DNA of 64,000 nt from Acanthopleura granulata (taxonomy: Eukaryota; Mollusca; Polyplacophora; Chitonida; Chitonidae), in the NCBI GenBank assembly GCA_016165875.1, contig JABBOT010000080.1, positions 44,753,272 to 44,817,271 on the forward strand, read 5' to 3'. The notes beneath the pieces are model-generated. The model had not been told where the DNA came from and did not search any database. It saw only the letters and a list, made by a program, of their open reading frames with translations. The first letter of the stretch is position 1. Each line of letters starts with the position of its first letter. This document shows positions 22,930 through 35,800 of this stretch, piece by piece. Made by a program: the position numbers and the translations under genes.

Positions 22930-24492
22930 CGTTTCTCTGCTGTGAAAATCGAAACATTCTGAATCAGTGGGGAAACTTTCCAGCTTAAAGCATTCGAGGC
23001 CTAAGCCCTGTAATCTATTTTTCAGCCCTGTCTGTGCGATAGCGTTTTGTGGCCAGGATGGCAACGTTGCAAGAGGACAATGGTCAATGCAGCTGGACTC
23101 GAGTCGCCATTACGGTGGCAAAGGACCCTCCGTAACTGATTAAATTCCATGAATAGCTATATTTCTCTACTCTGATGTGCTAAGCACAAATAAAATACAC
23201 ACCAAAAAGCAAGGCTAGGTGAGATAACAGGGAAAACGTCTCTGAGAAACATTTTAGAAGATATGCGGTAAACTTTGAATTGCAGTTTAATGGACATATG
23301 CAGGTACCTTACCTTCACAGAAACCCACACGAAGTGAACGCGAGTTTTGGTGTCAGGGAGAATTTATAGTGAACTATTCAAACTTAGTGGGTACAGCCTC
23401 AGCTGTGGCAGTTCGTTCGATAAACTTAATTTATATAATTGAGTTTCTATTTATTGAGTAAGGAGTTGAGATTGACGACCTGTTCTCATCCGTATTTGCC
23501 TGACAAGACCTCCGGGTTTTACCTGTCTTAGCTGTCAGAAATGTCATTAGCGCTAACTTGACAGTAAACACGGCGACATCAGCGGTTTTTTATGTAGGTC
23601 ACGTCCTGGTCATTGATCTCTCCACTCCGTTCCACATGTCACCAATGTATAATTATTGGGCAGTTCAAGACATCAGACAAGCTTATCCACACAACTGACA
23701 CTTTGGCGAGTCTATTTTCTCTCTTGCTCCCAAACGTCATGTATTGAGTATGATCGCCACGTTGGACATATGAACAGCTGCAGTCAAAGCGCAGCTGAGG
23801 TACATTTTTGATTAACAACATCATAAATACCAGAGTGCTACACGGTTTGGATCCCGAAAATTTTATTCATCCGCCTAGAACATTTTTGTCTTTTCATCAT
23901 TAGCGAAAACTGTTGACTGCTTCTCTCTGCACGAAGCCTCTCTAATTTTTAATTTGTATACTTTCTCAGTTTTTTGGTGGTTTGTGTTATTTGTCATTTT
24001 GGAAATTGGTGTTACGATTACTGGCCAGGGAAGCTCGTGTTGGTTGACGGCTGTCGATTTGGACCCCTAGGTTTAATACCCTTAGCAAAATGCTGTGAAC
24101 ATCACCGGTAAATGCATGTACATAATTGAAGGCAGAGAAAACATAAAAATGACGTAAAGTTCAGATGAAAGAGTGTGCAAAAAGCTAGTTGTAAATGTTG
24201 TCTTCAACATTTTTTTCGATTTTTCTGATAGGTGAAAAAGACACTTGAAAACAAGTCTTGTACTGGGGGTATTTGGGACCTGTTTTTGTGTATATAGTCT
24301 TTGTGTAATAATGCTATAAATGAGGATGTAAGACATGTTTAATAAATATTTTTGAACTAGAATTTGTCATTTTCAACTAACAAGTGTTTTCAACCTGGAT
24401 TTGGATCATATTTATATTTTTAATATGGTCATAAATATTTTCATCATTGAGGTTAAATGCATATGTTCGGGTATAAACAACAAATTTACATT

Positions 24493-24720
24493 AAAATAAA
24501 TTAGACATGCACCACATTCTTACTTAGAACATTATTATGCCACGACGATAAATACCAATAGCTGGTCCCTTATACCCACCAAACGAAAGTATTTTCATAT
24601 ACCCTTTTCTCCTGAATAAATAATCCCCCAAAATATTAAAAACCATGTTTGCAAATAAGATTTGACGCTCTTTCATCTGATTTTGACATCACTTCTATAT
24701 TTTCTTCTTCTTTAAAAAAC
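24493..24720 (+). repeat. dispersed repeat, copy 1 of a pair with 45672-45896
   Basis: Shares in order 'aacattattatgcc', 'ggtccc', 'ttttctc', 'acgctctttcatctgatttt' and 'ttttcttcttctttaaaa' with the segment near 45.7 kb, with clear divergence. Unknown family; no coding capacity. Confidence 0.65.
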
Positions 24721-24939
24721 TTAGCTGGCTGCTGCAGTATTTATCAGTAACAAGGGCAGATTATAATATATCTTGTCTATAATCACTATTCCGTCCCTAT
24801 CAAATTCCCATTCATTGTCACTCGCGATTAACACCAATTAACCACGCATTTTGCGTGCCCAAAGACATCGGATATCCTCGCCCTGACAAAACGCTTTTGG
24901 AATATCTACATTTATCGCACCTTTCTGCCGAATCGACGT

Positions 24940-25890
24940 TCTCCGCTTCATTTACTCTCTCATATTAATACTCATTCACCGCTCACCACATCCTCCCAGC
25001 CATTTAACATGTTTACAACCTTTTCCTCTGACCATGTCTGCATACTCATACAAAGTACCTGCATCGTTCTCTACTCACCATATGTAACTATTCACTCACC
25101 TTATCCACTATTCATTTTCTAGCGACTCATTCCCGTATTAGTGGATGGTATCCACACAACACACCTGTCATACCAACTCAGATCTGCATTCTTAGTTAAT
25201 CTATCGCCATCCTTCTTTCTCACAACACGTCAATGCTTCATTAAAATACTCCATAAAAATACTTACATCTTATATTTATCCTCGTTTCCTTTGACCACAT
25301 TTACCGGTTTTCACCACATCGCCTTTCGTATTTACCATATTTACCATAAATACGATTTACCATTTACCATGTGATTTACCATATCTAACGTGACATTCAC
25401 CTCCTTCCACTATCATCATGCTCATTTAGCTTGTCTGCATTCTCCTCTACTCAGCACATCATCTAATTTTCCGTGTCTACATTCTCCTCCAATCACAAAG
25501 AGAGTCATTCTCATTCACTGTGCCTACATTCTCCTCCACCCACCACAGTCAAGCTGATTTACTCTGAGTACATTCTCCTCTATTCACGACATCGTCGTAC
25601 TCATTTACCTTGTCTACATTCTACTCCCCTTAACGCCTATACTCACCACATTGGTATACTCATTTACTGTGTCCACATTCGCCTCTACTCACCACATTGT
25701 TATACTCATTTATTGTGTCTGCTTTCTCCTGTACCCATCACATTGTGTCTACATTATTCTCTCATCGTTATTGTCTATATTCTCCTCTACTCATCACATC
25801 CTCAGACTCAGTTAAATTGTCTACATTCTGTTCTACTCACCTCACTGTTATACTCATTTACCGGGTCTACCTTCTCCACTACTCACTGAC
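24940..25890 (+). repeat. pyrimidine-rich array with ~46-bp units
   Basis: The clearest part (25440-25890) repeats 'ctactcaccacattgttata', 'ctcatttaccgtgtctaca' and 'ttctcct' in units near 46 bp. The sequence before it decays gradually into similar C/T/A-rich motifs. The open frames within it (up to 138 codons) are by-products of the repeat. Confidence 0.75.
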
Positions 25891-26249
25891 GCATAGTTGA
25901 TGTATATCTACAGTATATCTCAGTAAATGAGCGGTTCAGGGGAAGTGACTCTAAATCCATCGTTTACACCCGTAGATTTATTTCCATTGCCAACTCGTCA
26001 TAAAAACAGGCACGTTATTTCCGCCAATTGGTCTGTTTTATTTTCAGCGTTTTTGAAGAGTTACTTTTGTGTAATTACTGAAGTTTATAGAAGGGAAGCT
26101 TCGTTTTTAGTGTTAGGTCATGTCTGATGTATAGTATTGACGTAAATAACGGGAAATGTGTTTTCGCTTTAGTCAGTGTCTATAAATATTGTATAAATAA
26201 TAATTTTAATAGACATCAGGGATGACGTCATCGCTACAGGTAACTATGT

Positions 26250-26313
26250 CCGTAGCCGTTGCTGTATTAGCTGATGCGGTGGGTTAATAAAGCGCCCTGT
26301 TTGTCTATTTACA
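26250..26313 (+). repeat. 63-bp segment repeated at 26928-26990
   Basis: Both copies contain 'gttgctgtatt', 'gatgcggtgggttaata', 'agcgccctgtttgtctattt' and end in 'acag'. They are nearly identical and about 680 bases apart. Confidence 0.75.
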
Positions 26314-26927
26314 GGTAATATAGACCTTGAATTATTACGTAACAATATTGTATAACGTATTTCGATGATCCTTGTGTCAAATTCAAGTGTTGAGTAATGG
26401 AGATTTTCAGATGATGTCAGTTCAGGCATCGAGGTATCTAGCGTGTTTACATGTCGCGCTGGTTAATTGGGCAAACCCTGAATGCAGAATGGACAGACCA
26501 TAAACTGTTTACTTGATAGAGATTATTTTCTTGTTAAGTTATACGAAGCAAACTCTATCAGGAAAGTAGTAATATTTCTTAAGCACACCATTTATTATAG
26601 AGTAAATGGAACTCATATCCCCCATATATGGAAAAACTGTCATGGAGTAAAAGTCTACGGAAGCCCGTAGGCCTATATGCCACACTGATATTACATAAAT
26701 GCCGTATATGTTTTTGGAATACTGGTAGCGGTGGAATATTATGGAAGGACTTATAGCAGTACAGAACAAGAGAAAACTCATATCTTGATCAATCTATAGA
26801 AGCACATAACGGAATAACATCAAAAGGCATTGACATTGTTTTTGAACATATTTTATTACTTTCATTTGTACATTTTCCATCTATGTAAAAATGAAAACTG
26901 ATGATGACGATCATTCCAGCAAACTAT

Positions 26928-26990
26928 GTTCCCGTTGCTGTATTTGCAGATGCGGTGGGTTAATATAGCGCCCTGTTTGTCTATTTACAG
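26928..26990 (+). repeat. second copy of the 63-bp segment
   Basis: Pairs with 26250-26313 on the same strand with only a few base changes. The sequences on either side do not match. Confidence 0.75.
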
Positions 26991-28319
26991 ACCATTACGG
27001 ACTTCTAGTTCCTCCTTACAACATACAACCTCAACCCGAAGACAGCAACATCACCACATCGTCATTCTCATATACCATGTCTGCATTTTCCAAATCTCCA
27101 CTATATCATAATATTAGTTTCTTGTGTTCAGATTCTCTTCTACTCACTACAACTGCAGATAGCACAGTCTCCGTACCCTTAGCATCAGATTGTCTCACTT
27201 AAATCTTCTTTAGTGAGTTTTGCTGGCTAAATACTTAAATCCAGCGAAATGTTCTGCAGGACATATGCAAAGGAGGGTATATGCCAAGTTCTGGTGCCAG
27301 GTCACGATTTCTACATCGGGTAAACATGGCGTTTTGTATCAGGCATGACCGACAAACGTTCATGACCTAAAAAGGATGAAAACCAGGTAGAACCCATCCA
27401 AAACCCAACAAACGCGGAGGTGATAACGTTGCAACTCAATAGTTAAATAGAATGGAAAAGTTTTAGACAGGACAGCGAGGTTGGTTTTCAATGACACAAG
27501 ATAAGACCAGTGAAAGCAAAGGCGTAGGAATTTCGATTGTTGAAACTGTTGAAGTGTACTTCATACGATTGCACAAGCCCAGGATCCGGCTGTTTGTTGA
27601 CACGGTTTACTCACCCGTGACATTTCAAAAAATGGAAACAATGGCGAAAAGTGCTGAATTTCCGCTTAGTTACAAGCCGCGATCACTTCTCGACAAAAAA
27701 AGGTAGTGTAAAAACAAGTGTAAAAACCTATAGGCCTATTCCTTAACACATCTGACCTATTTTATTATCTTACACGTGTAGGACAAAAAGTAGATACACA
27801 CCGGTGCTTAGTTTAGTGCCTGTATTTTAAATTGCACATTAGGTATGTAATACGGCATGCATATGTAACGTATATAGGCCCTGTGGACTTCATTCAGCTA
27901 GGAACCGCCCTTGCGTGAGTAACATAATGTAAACACCCTGTTTGAACGTCGTTCATTTCATATGTACCTTCACGTAGCTCGAGACCTTAGTCGCTGCACC
28001 CTTGTAATACAGTATAGTATTAAGCTTTGATTGTCACTAGACAAGCGCCTGTGCCTACGAAATGTGCGTCCTAGATTTTGCCCTTATATTGCCCCCTCTT
28101 GTTGAATCATGCACCTAGAATACAGGTCCATGCTTGAAGATCCATAGATCCATGCTTTAATAGAGCAATGGATCTTCCCGCTACATTACTATTGGATGTG
28201 CACGAGACCTCATCTGCAGAGATCAGCTGATTGCTGTGGTATTGTACACGTTCAGTATACTTCCGATATGGCGGTAATAGAATGCTTAGTATGTCTTCAA
28301 TGTGCCATCGTTCCATTTT

Positions 28320-28500
28320 TGTATCGCGGGACGACGGTACTTGCCAGTGCTGTGTATCATGGTGTCATCCCTTCGTGCTATCGGGGTTCCCTCGCTTCGT
28401 ATCATCATGCCATCGGCGTGCCATCACTTCCTATCGTCGTCTCATCGCTTCGTTTCGTCATGGCATTTTGCTCCGTATCATGATCGGGTACGATGGTATA
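28320..28500 (+). repeat. degenerate short tandem repeat
   Basis: Loose repetition of 'catcgcttcgtatcatcatg' and 'ccatc' words. It gives overlapping Ser/His/Ile-rich open frames that I do not consider genes. Confidence 0.45.
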
Positions 28501-30302
28501 CGATGATGGCTTTATCCAGCTCATAACAGACATTAAGTCATTTCCTGCTAAAGTGTTTCTTGCATCAGCGTCCATTTAGTCAGTTGCAGTATGTCAACAG
28601 CCGCATAGCAAAGGCTCTATCGAATGTATGCCTCCTAGTAAGTAGACAATAGGGGGTTAAACCCCCCAAACCCGGTCGTATTTGTCCCTGTGTGACTTTA
28701 AAATGAAATCAAACAGCCTAATCAAAACAACACGACCTTTTTTCGCCTCAGTTATTCAGCCCTCAATAAGAATAGACCGTGCAAAATCCCGCTTGCCCTT
28801 TTGCTACATGAGTAGGCTGCTAAATGAAGCCTGGATGCTGTTATGTGGGAAGTGACACGTAGGCCTTTATAGGTTTAGTCATTTCTTCATGCTACAGTCG
28901 CAGCTTTATCTCGCGTGTGTTGCGCTTTAAATTCTCTTGCGCAAATGTTCTGTAGGATTAATATAGGATGAAGTCAACAACTGAGGATCACAGAAATTCC
29001 CGACGGCTTTTAAAAGCGCATTTTATGTTTGATAAGAATTTATCACAGATAAACCACAGTTGCAGTCAGCTTTTTTTATAGAAACAGGAAACAAGTCAGT
29101 TGTCCTTGTTGTTCAGATCAAGCTGTGTATAGTTCCAGTTGTAAAAGGGAAGTTTTTATCGCAAGTCCTCTGTTATGTGGCTGTCACGTTTAACTTATCA
29201 GACCGCCTGATGTATTCACAATTACCTCGCAGAATTAAGGCTACAGACCTGTATATCGTGCAGTGCCGATTCCTAAGCCCCCGTAGTCTTGAAGGCCATC
29301 ATATAAGTGGAGTATTCCCACTGAAACAACTCCGCTAATAAATCAGTCGACAAATAAACTCGCCAATGAATGAATGAATACATAAAGAAATAAACAAACA
29401 AACCTCTTAAGATACAAACCACTTAGCTATCAAAACAAAGTTGTTAGAGAGTTCGTGGATCTTATCACATAGTGCATTTAATTAAGTTTTAACAATGTGA
29501 ACAAGTTTAAATCCGACTTATGAAGTGTTGAAGGAAAGGAAAGTTAAAGGAAAGGCTTCCCAAAGCGGTGTTATATGTGTGGGTAAATAAGAACAGATTG
29601 TTTTCTGTTTGTTGAAAACGGGGTCTCCACATGACCATGAAATGAATGTTAAAAGCACTTTTGAAATAATAAGCATCTGTATATTCAATACAAGCGCTTA
29701 TGTTCATCGCCTTATGTTTCCGTTGATATCTAATTTTCGACCAGTCATATTACCGTAATTTTCAGTCCTGTGAACTAGAGTTCGGGTCTGTTGTTTAAAG
29801 TTTGAGTATAGCTTTCATTGGATTTAACTGGAGCATTAGAGAGCTCTGGCCCTTGAGCGTTAACCCACTCACACAATAGCTGCTCCTATTACTTTCCAAG
29901 ACAGAGAAATTAATTGCGTTTATTTCGCTTGTGATATTCCTTTGTTCAGGTAGTAAACACCATCCTTTTTATACATGAATTCAGGCATATATATTAAACA
30001 TTGTACGCAATTATATGTTATCCGCTGCAAGTTAATGAGCTGTGATTAATCTCATAAGGGTATAAACGGTGATTTTCCGGGTATTGCCAGCCAGAAATAC
30101 GGAATTCATATATGAATAAATATAATAAGGGATGTTATGTTACAGTTCGATGACCTCGATACTGATATATCTAAAATGTCACAACTCGTTCACAGACTAC
30201 ATTAATTGTGTGAAAGCAATAATAATTCACACAGTAATAAGGGGTGGACAGCAATCATGGGCCGTTAGTTCTGTCCACTTGCGTAAGTCGTCACTACTTA
30301 AG

Positions 30303-30780
30303 GTTACACGAGCGCATTGATTTTCCTTACTATTTATGAAGTCAATTTGTCAACTTAAACCCCCAAAATATACATACATCCCCAAGCTTTCGTATGGCAG
30401 TATGACATACCACCACACACAGCTTGAGCTTTACACTACATCATATCAATAATCAACTCAGCATGACCACAATTTTGGAGCTGCTGCTCCTGGAAGAGAC
30501 GTAATTGCATTTTGTCACATTGGTAACCTCTAGGGGATTGGGGGGGGGGGCGAGGGTTAGTCCCGATGGTAAAAAGTTTTCAGTTTTATCCAAAATAGAT
30601 ATAATTCTGATATATTTTAACTCGGTGTAAAGTGATAGTACAGAAATTTGTAGTGCATGAGCAACCTAGTCTGTCTGTGTGGCAGTATTACCCAATCAGT
30701 GCTCCAGCACTCTTCAATTCGGAGCCAAATCTTGGACCCAACTTGTCGAATTGCACATGTGTTCCCTATAACAGAAGTAA
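30303..30780 (+). repeat. ~450-bp direct repeat, copy 1
   Basis: Matches 31592-32040 in order: 'acacgagcgcattgatttt', 'tttgtcaactt', 'gctcctggaag', 'aattgcattttgtcac', 'ccaatcagtgctcc', 'cactcttcaatt' and 'ggagccaaatcttg'. Identity looks moderate to high. No coding capacity. Confidence 0.8.
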
Positions 30781-31591
30781 AGTTTCTCAATTTTGTGTCA
30801 ACAATGTCTTCATATGATGCCGGCACTCAAACCAAAATGTTACATGCCTCAGAACAATAGTAAAAATTAGAGGGCTGTATCTGGGTGCCCACTCAGGATG
30901 ATACTTTGTGTATCTCGGATATAATGATTTGTGGAGAAGGGAATATAAAATTCCTGTCTGTGCACACAAATTCTGCAGAAATGAATGCTTATCCGGCTTT
31001 TCCTTAAAATAAAACACTTGTGGTTATTAGAAACTAAAATTTTGACACCTCTCATCAACGGGAGAAAAGTTATGGAAGAAATGCTATCCCTACCCCGGCC
31101 ATTTACGCATGCACTCACTAATAGTTCCACCTTCAACCAAATTGTATCACACATGATAGGCAGCTCAACTATACAACATATTTTAATACATGCTATCAGC
31201 AAAAATAATGCTTTTTGAGTCATTTTGCCTGTGGAAGATTGACAAAAGATAATTGTGCATTGTTAAAGTAAGTGTAACATGTAAGCTTTGCAGAAATATG
31301 GGATAAAAATAACTTGATATGCCTATATACATACACCTAAAAGGGTTTTGATCACACAGATTCATTCTTGGAATTACCTGTGCCCATGGAAATTAAAAAT
31401 ATAGCCTGTTAAGTTTCTGAAGGAAATTGTACTTGAAAAGGGGGGTTGGGGGTGAATTGTGGAGGAGAGGGCTTAATGGTTGGACATCAGCCATGATAAA
31501 TACTTACGAAAAGAGTCTAAGATCATTTACACTTACAACTTGGCCTGAACACAGTAAAGGTGACATGGCAAAACTGAGTCTGTTTCCTATT

Positions 31592-32040
31592 AGTTACACG
31601 AGCGCATAGATTTTCTTTACTATTTATGTAGTAAATTTGTCAACTTCATCTCCCAAAATATATATCCCCAAATACACAGCTTGAACTTTTCTCTACATCA
31701 TATCAAAAAGTCCACATAGCATGACCACCAATTTTTAGAGCTGTTGCTCCTGGAAGTAACGCAATTGCATTTTGTCACTTTGGTAACCTCGGGGAGGTGG
31801 TGGGGTAGTCTCATTGGTAAAAAGTTTTCAGTTTTACCCAAAGCAGATATTACTCTGATATATTTTGATAACTCGGTGAAAAATGATAGTACAAAAATTT
31901 GTAGTGTAACAGCAATCTAGACTGTCTGTGTGGCAGCTGTATCCAATCAGTGCTCCGGCACTCTTCAATTTGGAGCCAAATCTTGATCCAACTGTTCGAA
32001 TTGCGCATGAGTAACCTTTACGGGGGTTACATTGGAACAC
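31592..32040 (+). repeat. ~450-bp direct repeat, copy 2
   Basis: Same strand and order as 30303-30780, offset by about 1.3 kb. The roughly 800 bases between the copies are not repeated. Confidence 0.8.
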
Positions 32041-32892
32041 CACAATATGGCGCCTCGCCCCTTTGCTTAAGACGGTGATATGATCTGTGCGTTACCTGTC
32101 TGTCGGTGCTGCCTTATTTTGTTTTGTTTTCAAGCCTAAACACGCACACAGTTAAACCTGTCTAAAAATGCTTTCAAACACTGAAACCAAGCTTTCTCTC
32201 CTTGCATATCTATAATTTATCATCTCCCGAGAACGTTTATCTGGACAGCGTATTGATAGGTTTCCTTGAAGCATTCATGCCCACATACACACCGAGTCAA
32301 TATTGCATTCCACTGCATTTTATTCAAATTATATTAATCATAACATTCACACTGAAACGTGTGGAGAATATGTATGTAACATCCGGTACAAGTTATTGAC
32401 GTGTAAGCGCCAGCAACTAACCTGTCACTAGCAGGAGAACAGAAGGCCGAAAGCTTCGTATGCTGAATATACATATCATGTATAATAGATCGAAAAATTG
32501 TGGCTTTACACAAGAGCATTTCCTTTTAAATAATCTGACAAAGAGAGTAACTATAAGCATTCAGAGTATTCCAGTTTAAATCTCAACTAACATGCAGGGA
32601 CATGTGCAAGGCTCGCACATGAGAGCCCGTCAGACAGATCTGCCACACCCTGTTCAAATGGGCTGATATCAACTTCACACCGGAGGATAAGATGGTCGTG
32701 GAAATATTCTGTTCATTCGTAGAAACCCATAAACATGAAGTAAATATGAAGTTTCAAGCTATGTGCCTTGTATAGTACTAACATAAATGTCAAGATAACC
32801 GATATACAAGATCCGAGTACTTATCTCAGGTTTGATCGACAGTGTTGTTTATGATCAACTGATATGTCAAGATTTCACGTTATCATTTCAGA

Positions 32893-35800
32893 ATGAAAGA
32901 CAACCGTGCGCTTTTGTTGGCTGGTTTGGTCACCTCAATTCTGATTGGTGCCTGGATCATGTATCCACGAGATGACACACCAGAACGTATAGAGCTGATA
33001 CTCGACGATGTAGCTATCCCAGAATCTCTCAGGAACCATTCTGGAGAGTTCCGCCACCAAGAGGTCATCCAGGTATTCCACAGCTGGGAAATTGTTCCCC
33101 GGATGGAGAATAATGGCATTAATACAATTGCAGTTGTACACCAGGCAACGATGCACAATTTGTCCTCTTTTACTTCCTAAAAATTATCATCTTATACTTT
33201 GTCAATCCTCCCCCCCGTGTGTATTTTTCAAATATACATTTTCTAACATACAAAAACAAAGAGTAAATCCATTTTCACTTTTTGTATTCCTCATATAGGC
33301 CACAGATGGTGTGTACGTTGCCATTGGTTTTGCGTTGGCAAATGTTATAATGATAGAAGCTCCAAAAGGCATCATCATCGTTGATGTTACGGAAAGTGTC
33401 GAAGCTGCAGAAGAGGTTCGACGAGCATTCCGGAACATTACGAAGAAACCCATAAAAGGAATTATTTATACACATAGCCATGCGGATCACGTTTTGGGAA
33501 CTAAGGTATGATTAATTTCAGTATGCTAATCTATGGCCTAGAATCACAGTAAACAATTACAAATCGACCGTTTCATAAAATTTAAACCAACGAGTGCCTT
33601 GATTGCACAAGCGCGTATCTCTTGCTAAGTGCTCGTATTTATCAGTTATCTCAATTTTACTGTGTCTAAAAACACGGAAACAGTAGCAGTAGCATTACAT
33701 GTCTTATCCACTCAAAACACAAAATATACAGTGTACATTTAAGTGCGATTACAAACCTTGCAGACATCCCCCTCTCTCTGTTAATTTGGCTCAGATTAGT
33801 TACTTTGGATGGTCGCCAGATATCATAAAGAAACAGTTGGACAAGGTAAAAATAACAAATTGACTGAAACATTTTTGTGTATTAGAGTTTTGTTGGTCTG
33901 TGTGATCTATGAGTTACTTGGCTCGAAAGGGAAAACAAGACGCAAGGTAAAATATTTTACACCATGTTCAAACGGTGCAATTTTCGTACACTGAATTCCA
34001 GAATTCTCAAAGTCAAAATGTTTAGTCTCTTGATTCTACTGACCGCATTTGAGAAGGTATGAAGACAAACGGCCATGTGTGATCTCGACTTAATTGAGTA
34101 CATGTTGTCTGAGGAAGCTTCGTTTCTTAAAGAGAACAAAAGCCAACCCAGCTAATCGATCCAGAGCCTGTAAAAGACCCGAGAAAAGGATCCCATTACG
34201 GGAGATAGGACAAGATACGAAGGTCTTGCTCACGTTGCTCGTGAATTTCCATTACTGTATGATATGAAAGATGACAAGCGAGATAATTGACAAACGGTCA
34301 CAGGTGAAAAAAAGGCAAAATAAAAGAAAACAACAACAACAAGAATTAAAAACCAGAAAAACAAAACAAAAAAAAAAAACCCAAAAAACAAAACAAAACG
34401 TGAAAACCAGCATCTAGTCGAAATAGCTCATATAGGATTTCTCTCTGCCTTATCTTGTGATTGCATAAATAGTAACACTTTAACCGCCCCTTACCATCTT
34501 GGCACCCTATTTGCATGTCCAGGCTTTCCTGGCGGAAAGCGCCGATGTCCCGGAGATTTGGGCTCATCACAGCATGATGGATCAGTACGAAAGGAGTATG
34601 TGGATCGCTGCTGAGATCACCCTGAAGCGGGCCTCTCGTCAGTTTGGCCTGTACCTGGGCGGAGATCTGGTGAACGCTGGCATAGGACCTAGGCTTAGGA
34701 CGGGCAACGACTTTACCACCGGATTTGTTCGTCCTCATAAGTTATTGTACAAAGAGAAGGAAAAGATCACTATTGCAGGTGCGTGGTTGACCCACTTGAA
34801 AGACTTGATATCTTCACACGAACAAAGAGGTTTGTGACAAACTTGATATATTTACACCAAAAAACAGGTTTGTGAAAGACTGGATACATTTACACAAATA
34901 AAGAGGTTTGTGATAAACTTGATATATTTACACAAACAAAGAGGTTTGTGAAAGACTTGATATATTTTCACAGACAAAGAGGTTTGTGAAAGACTGGAGA
35001 TATTTACACAAACAAAGAGGTTTATGAAAGACTTGATATATTTGCCCGAAAGTAGACACACCGTATCAATTCGCAAACGATGCCATCGAACCAGACAATT
35101 TCCAGTTATGTATCTGTGATGTTGTGATGCTGTACTCCATATTTTAAAAGTTATGTCACACCGCTCCTCCTAGAAGGCAGTATGTGACAGCCTCCTCTCA
35201 TCAGTGTCCTAAATCAGAGCTACTCATCTCTGCAGTCCAAGGGCATAAGTATAAATAACTCACAGGATATATAAATGAGATCCTCTTAATCTATCACCCA
35301 CTGTATTTCATTATACTAGTAATTCACTTTGCAACATATTATATGAAGTCCATCAAACAGTACCATCTCATGTTTGTCAATCAGCTCTTGGGATCGTGTA
35401 CGTGCTCCTATCAAAGTAGCTCAACACACTTAGAAAAGAGCGTTCGGTTAGGGTGCTATAAAGAACCTCGTGGTTCTATCCTGAACCGTAGGGTGCTATC
35501 CTGTATTAACTTGCTTTCTCCTTAGTGCAAAGGTTCAGTGACCGACGATAGGGTTCTATTGTCGAGCCCTCACCCTCAAAAAATCAGATCAATTAAAAAA
35601 ATAAACATTTCCACAGTTAAAACTCCAAAGCAAGTGTGAAGATGATTTCATATGCAACGAATATTTAAATTAGAAAGACAACATTATCGCGTGATCTTGT
35701 ATATCTGGTTGTCAGCGTCCTGGATAAGGCAGCGGTCGTGGATTCCACTTATGCCTAATAACATCCTGGAGCAACTTGGAACCTTTCATATGCCAAACTG

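Larger units (their letters stand above)
22930..32892. other. 10-kb gene-poor spacer
   Basis: No exon I can support on either strand. It holds a dispersed repeat (24493-24720), a pyrimidine-rich array (24940-25890), a 63-bp repeated segment (26250 and 26928), a degenerate array (28320-28500) and a diverged ~450-bp direct repeat (30303 and 31592). A G10 run sits near 30540. The open frames here are short, lack motifs and mostly follow the repeats. Confidence 0.5.

Noticed and set aside
27491..27706. 71-codon open frame beginning MTQDKTSESKGVG
   Set aside because: Its composition is protein-like, but I see no motif, splice partner or neighbouring exon; too weak to call.
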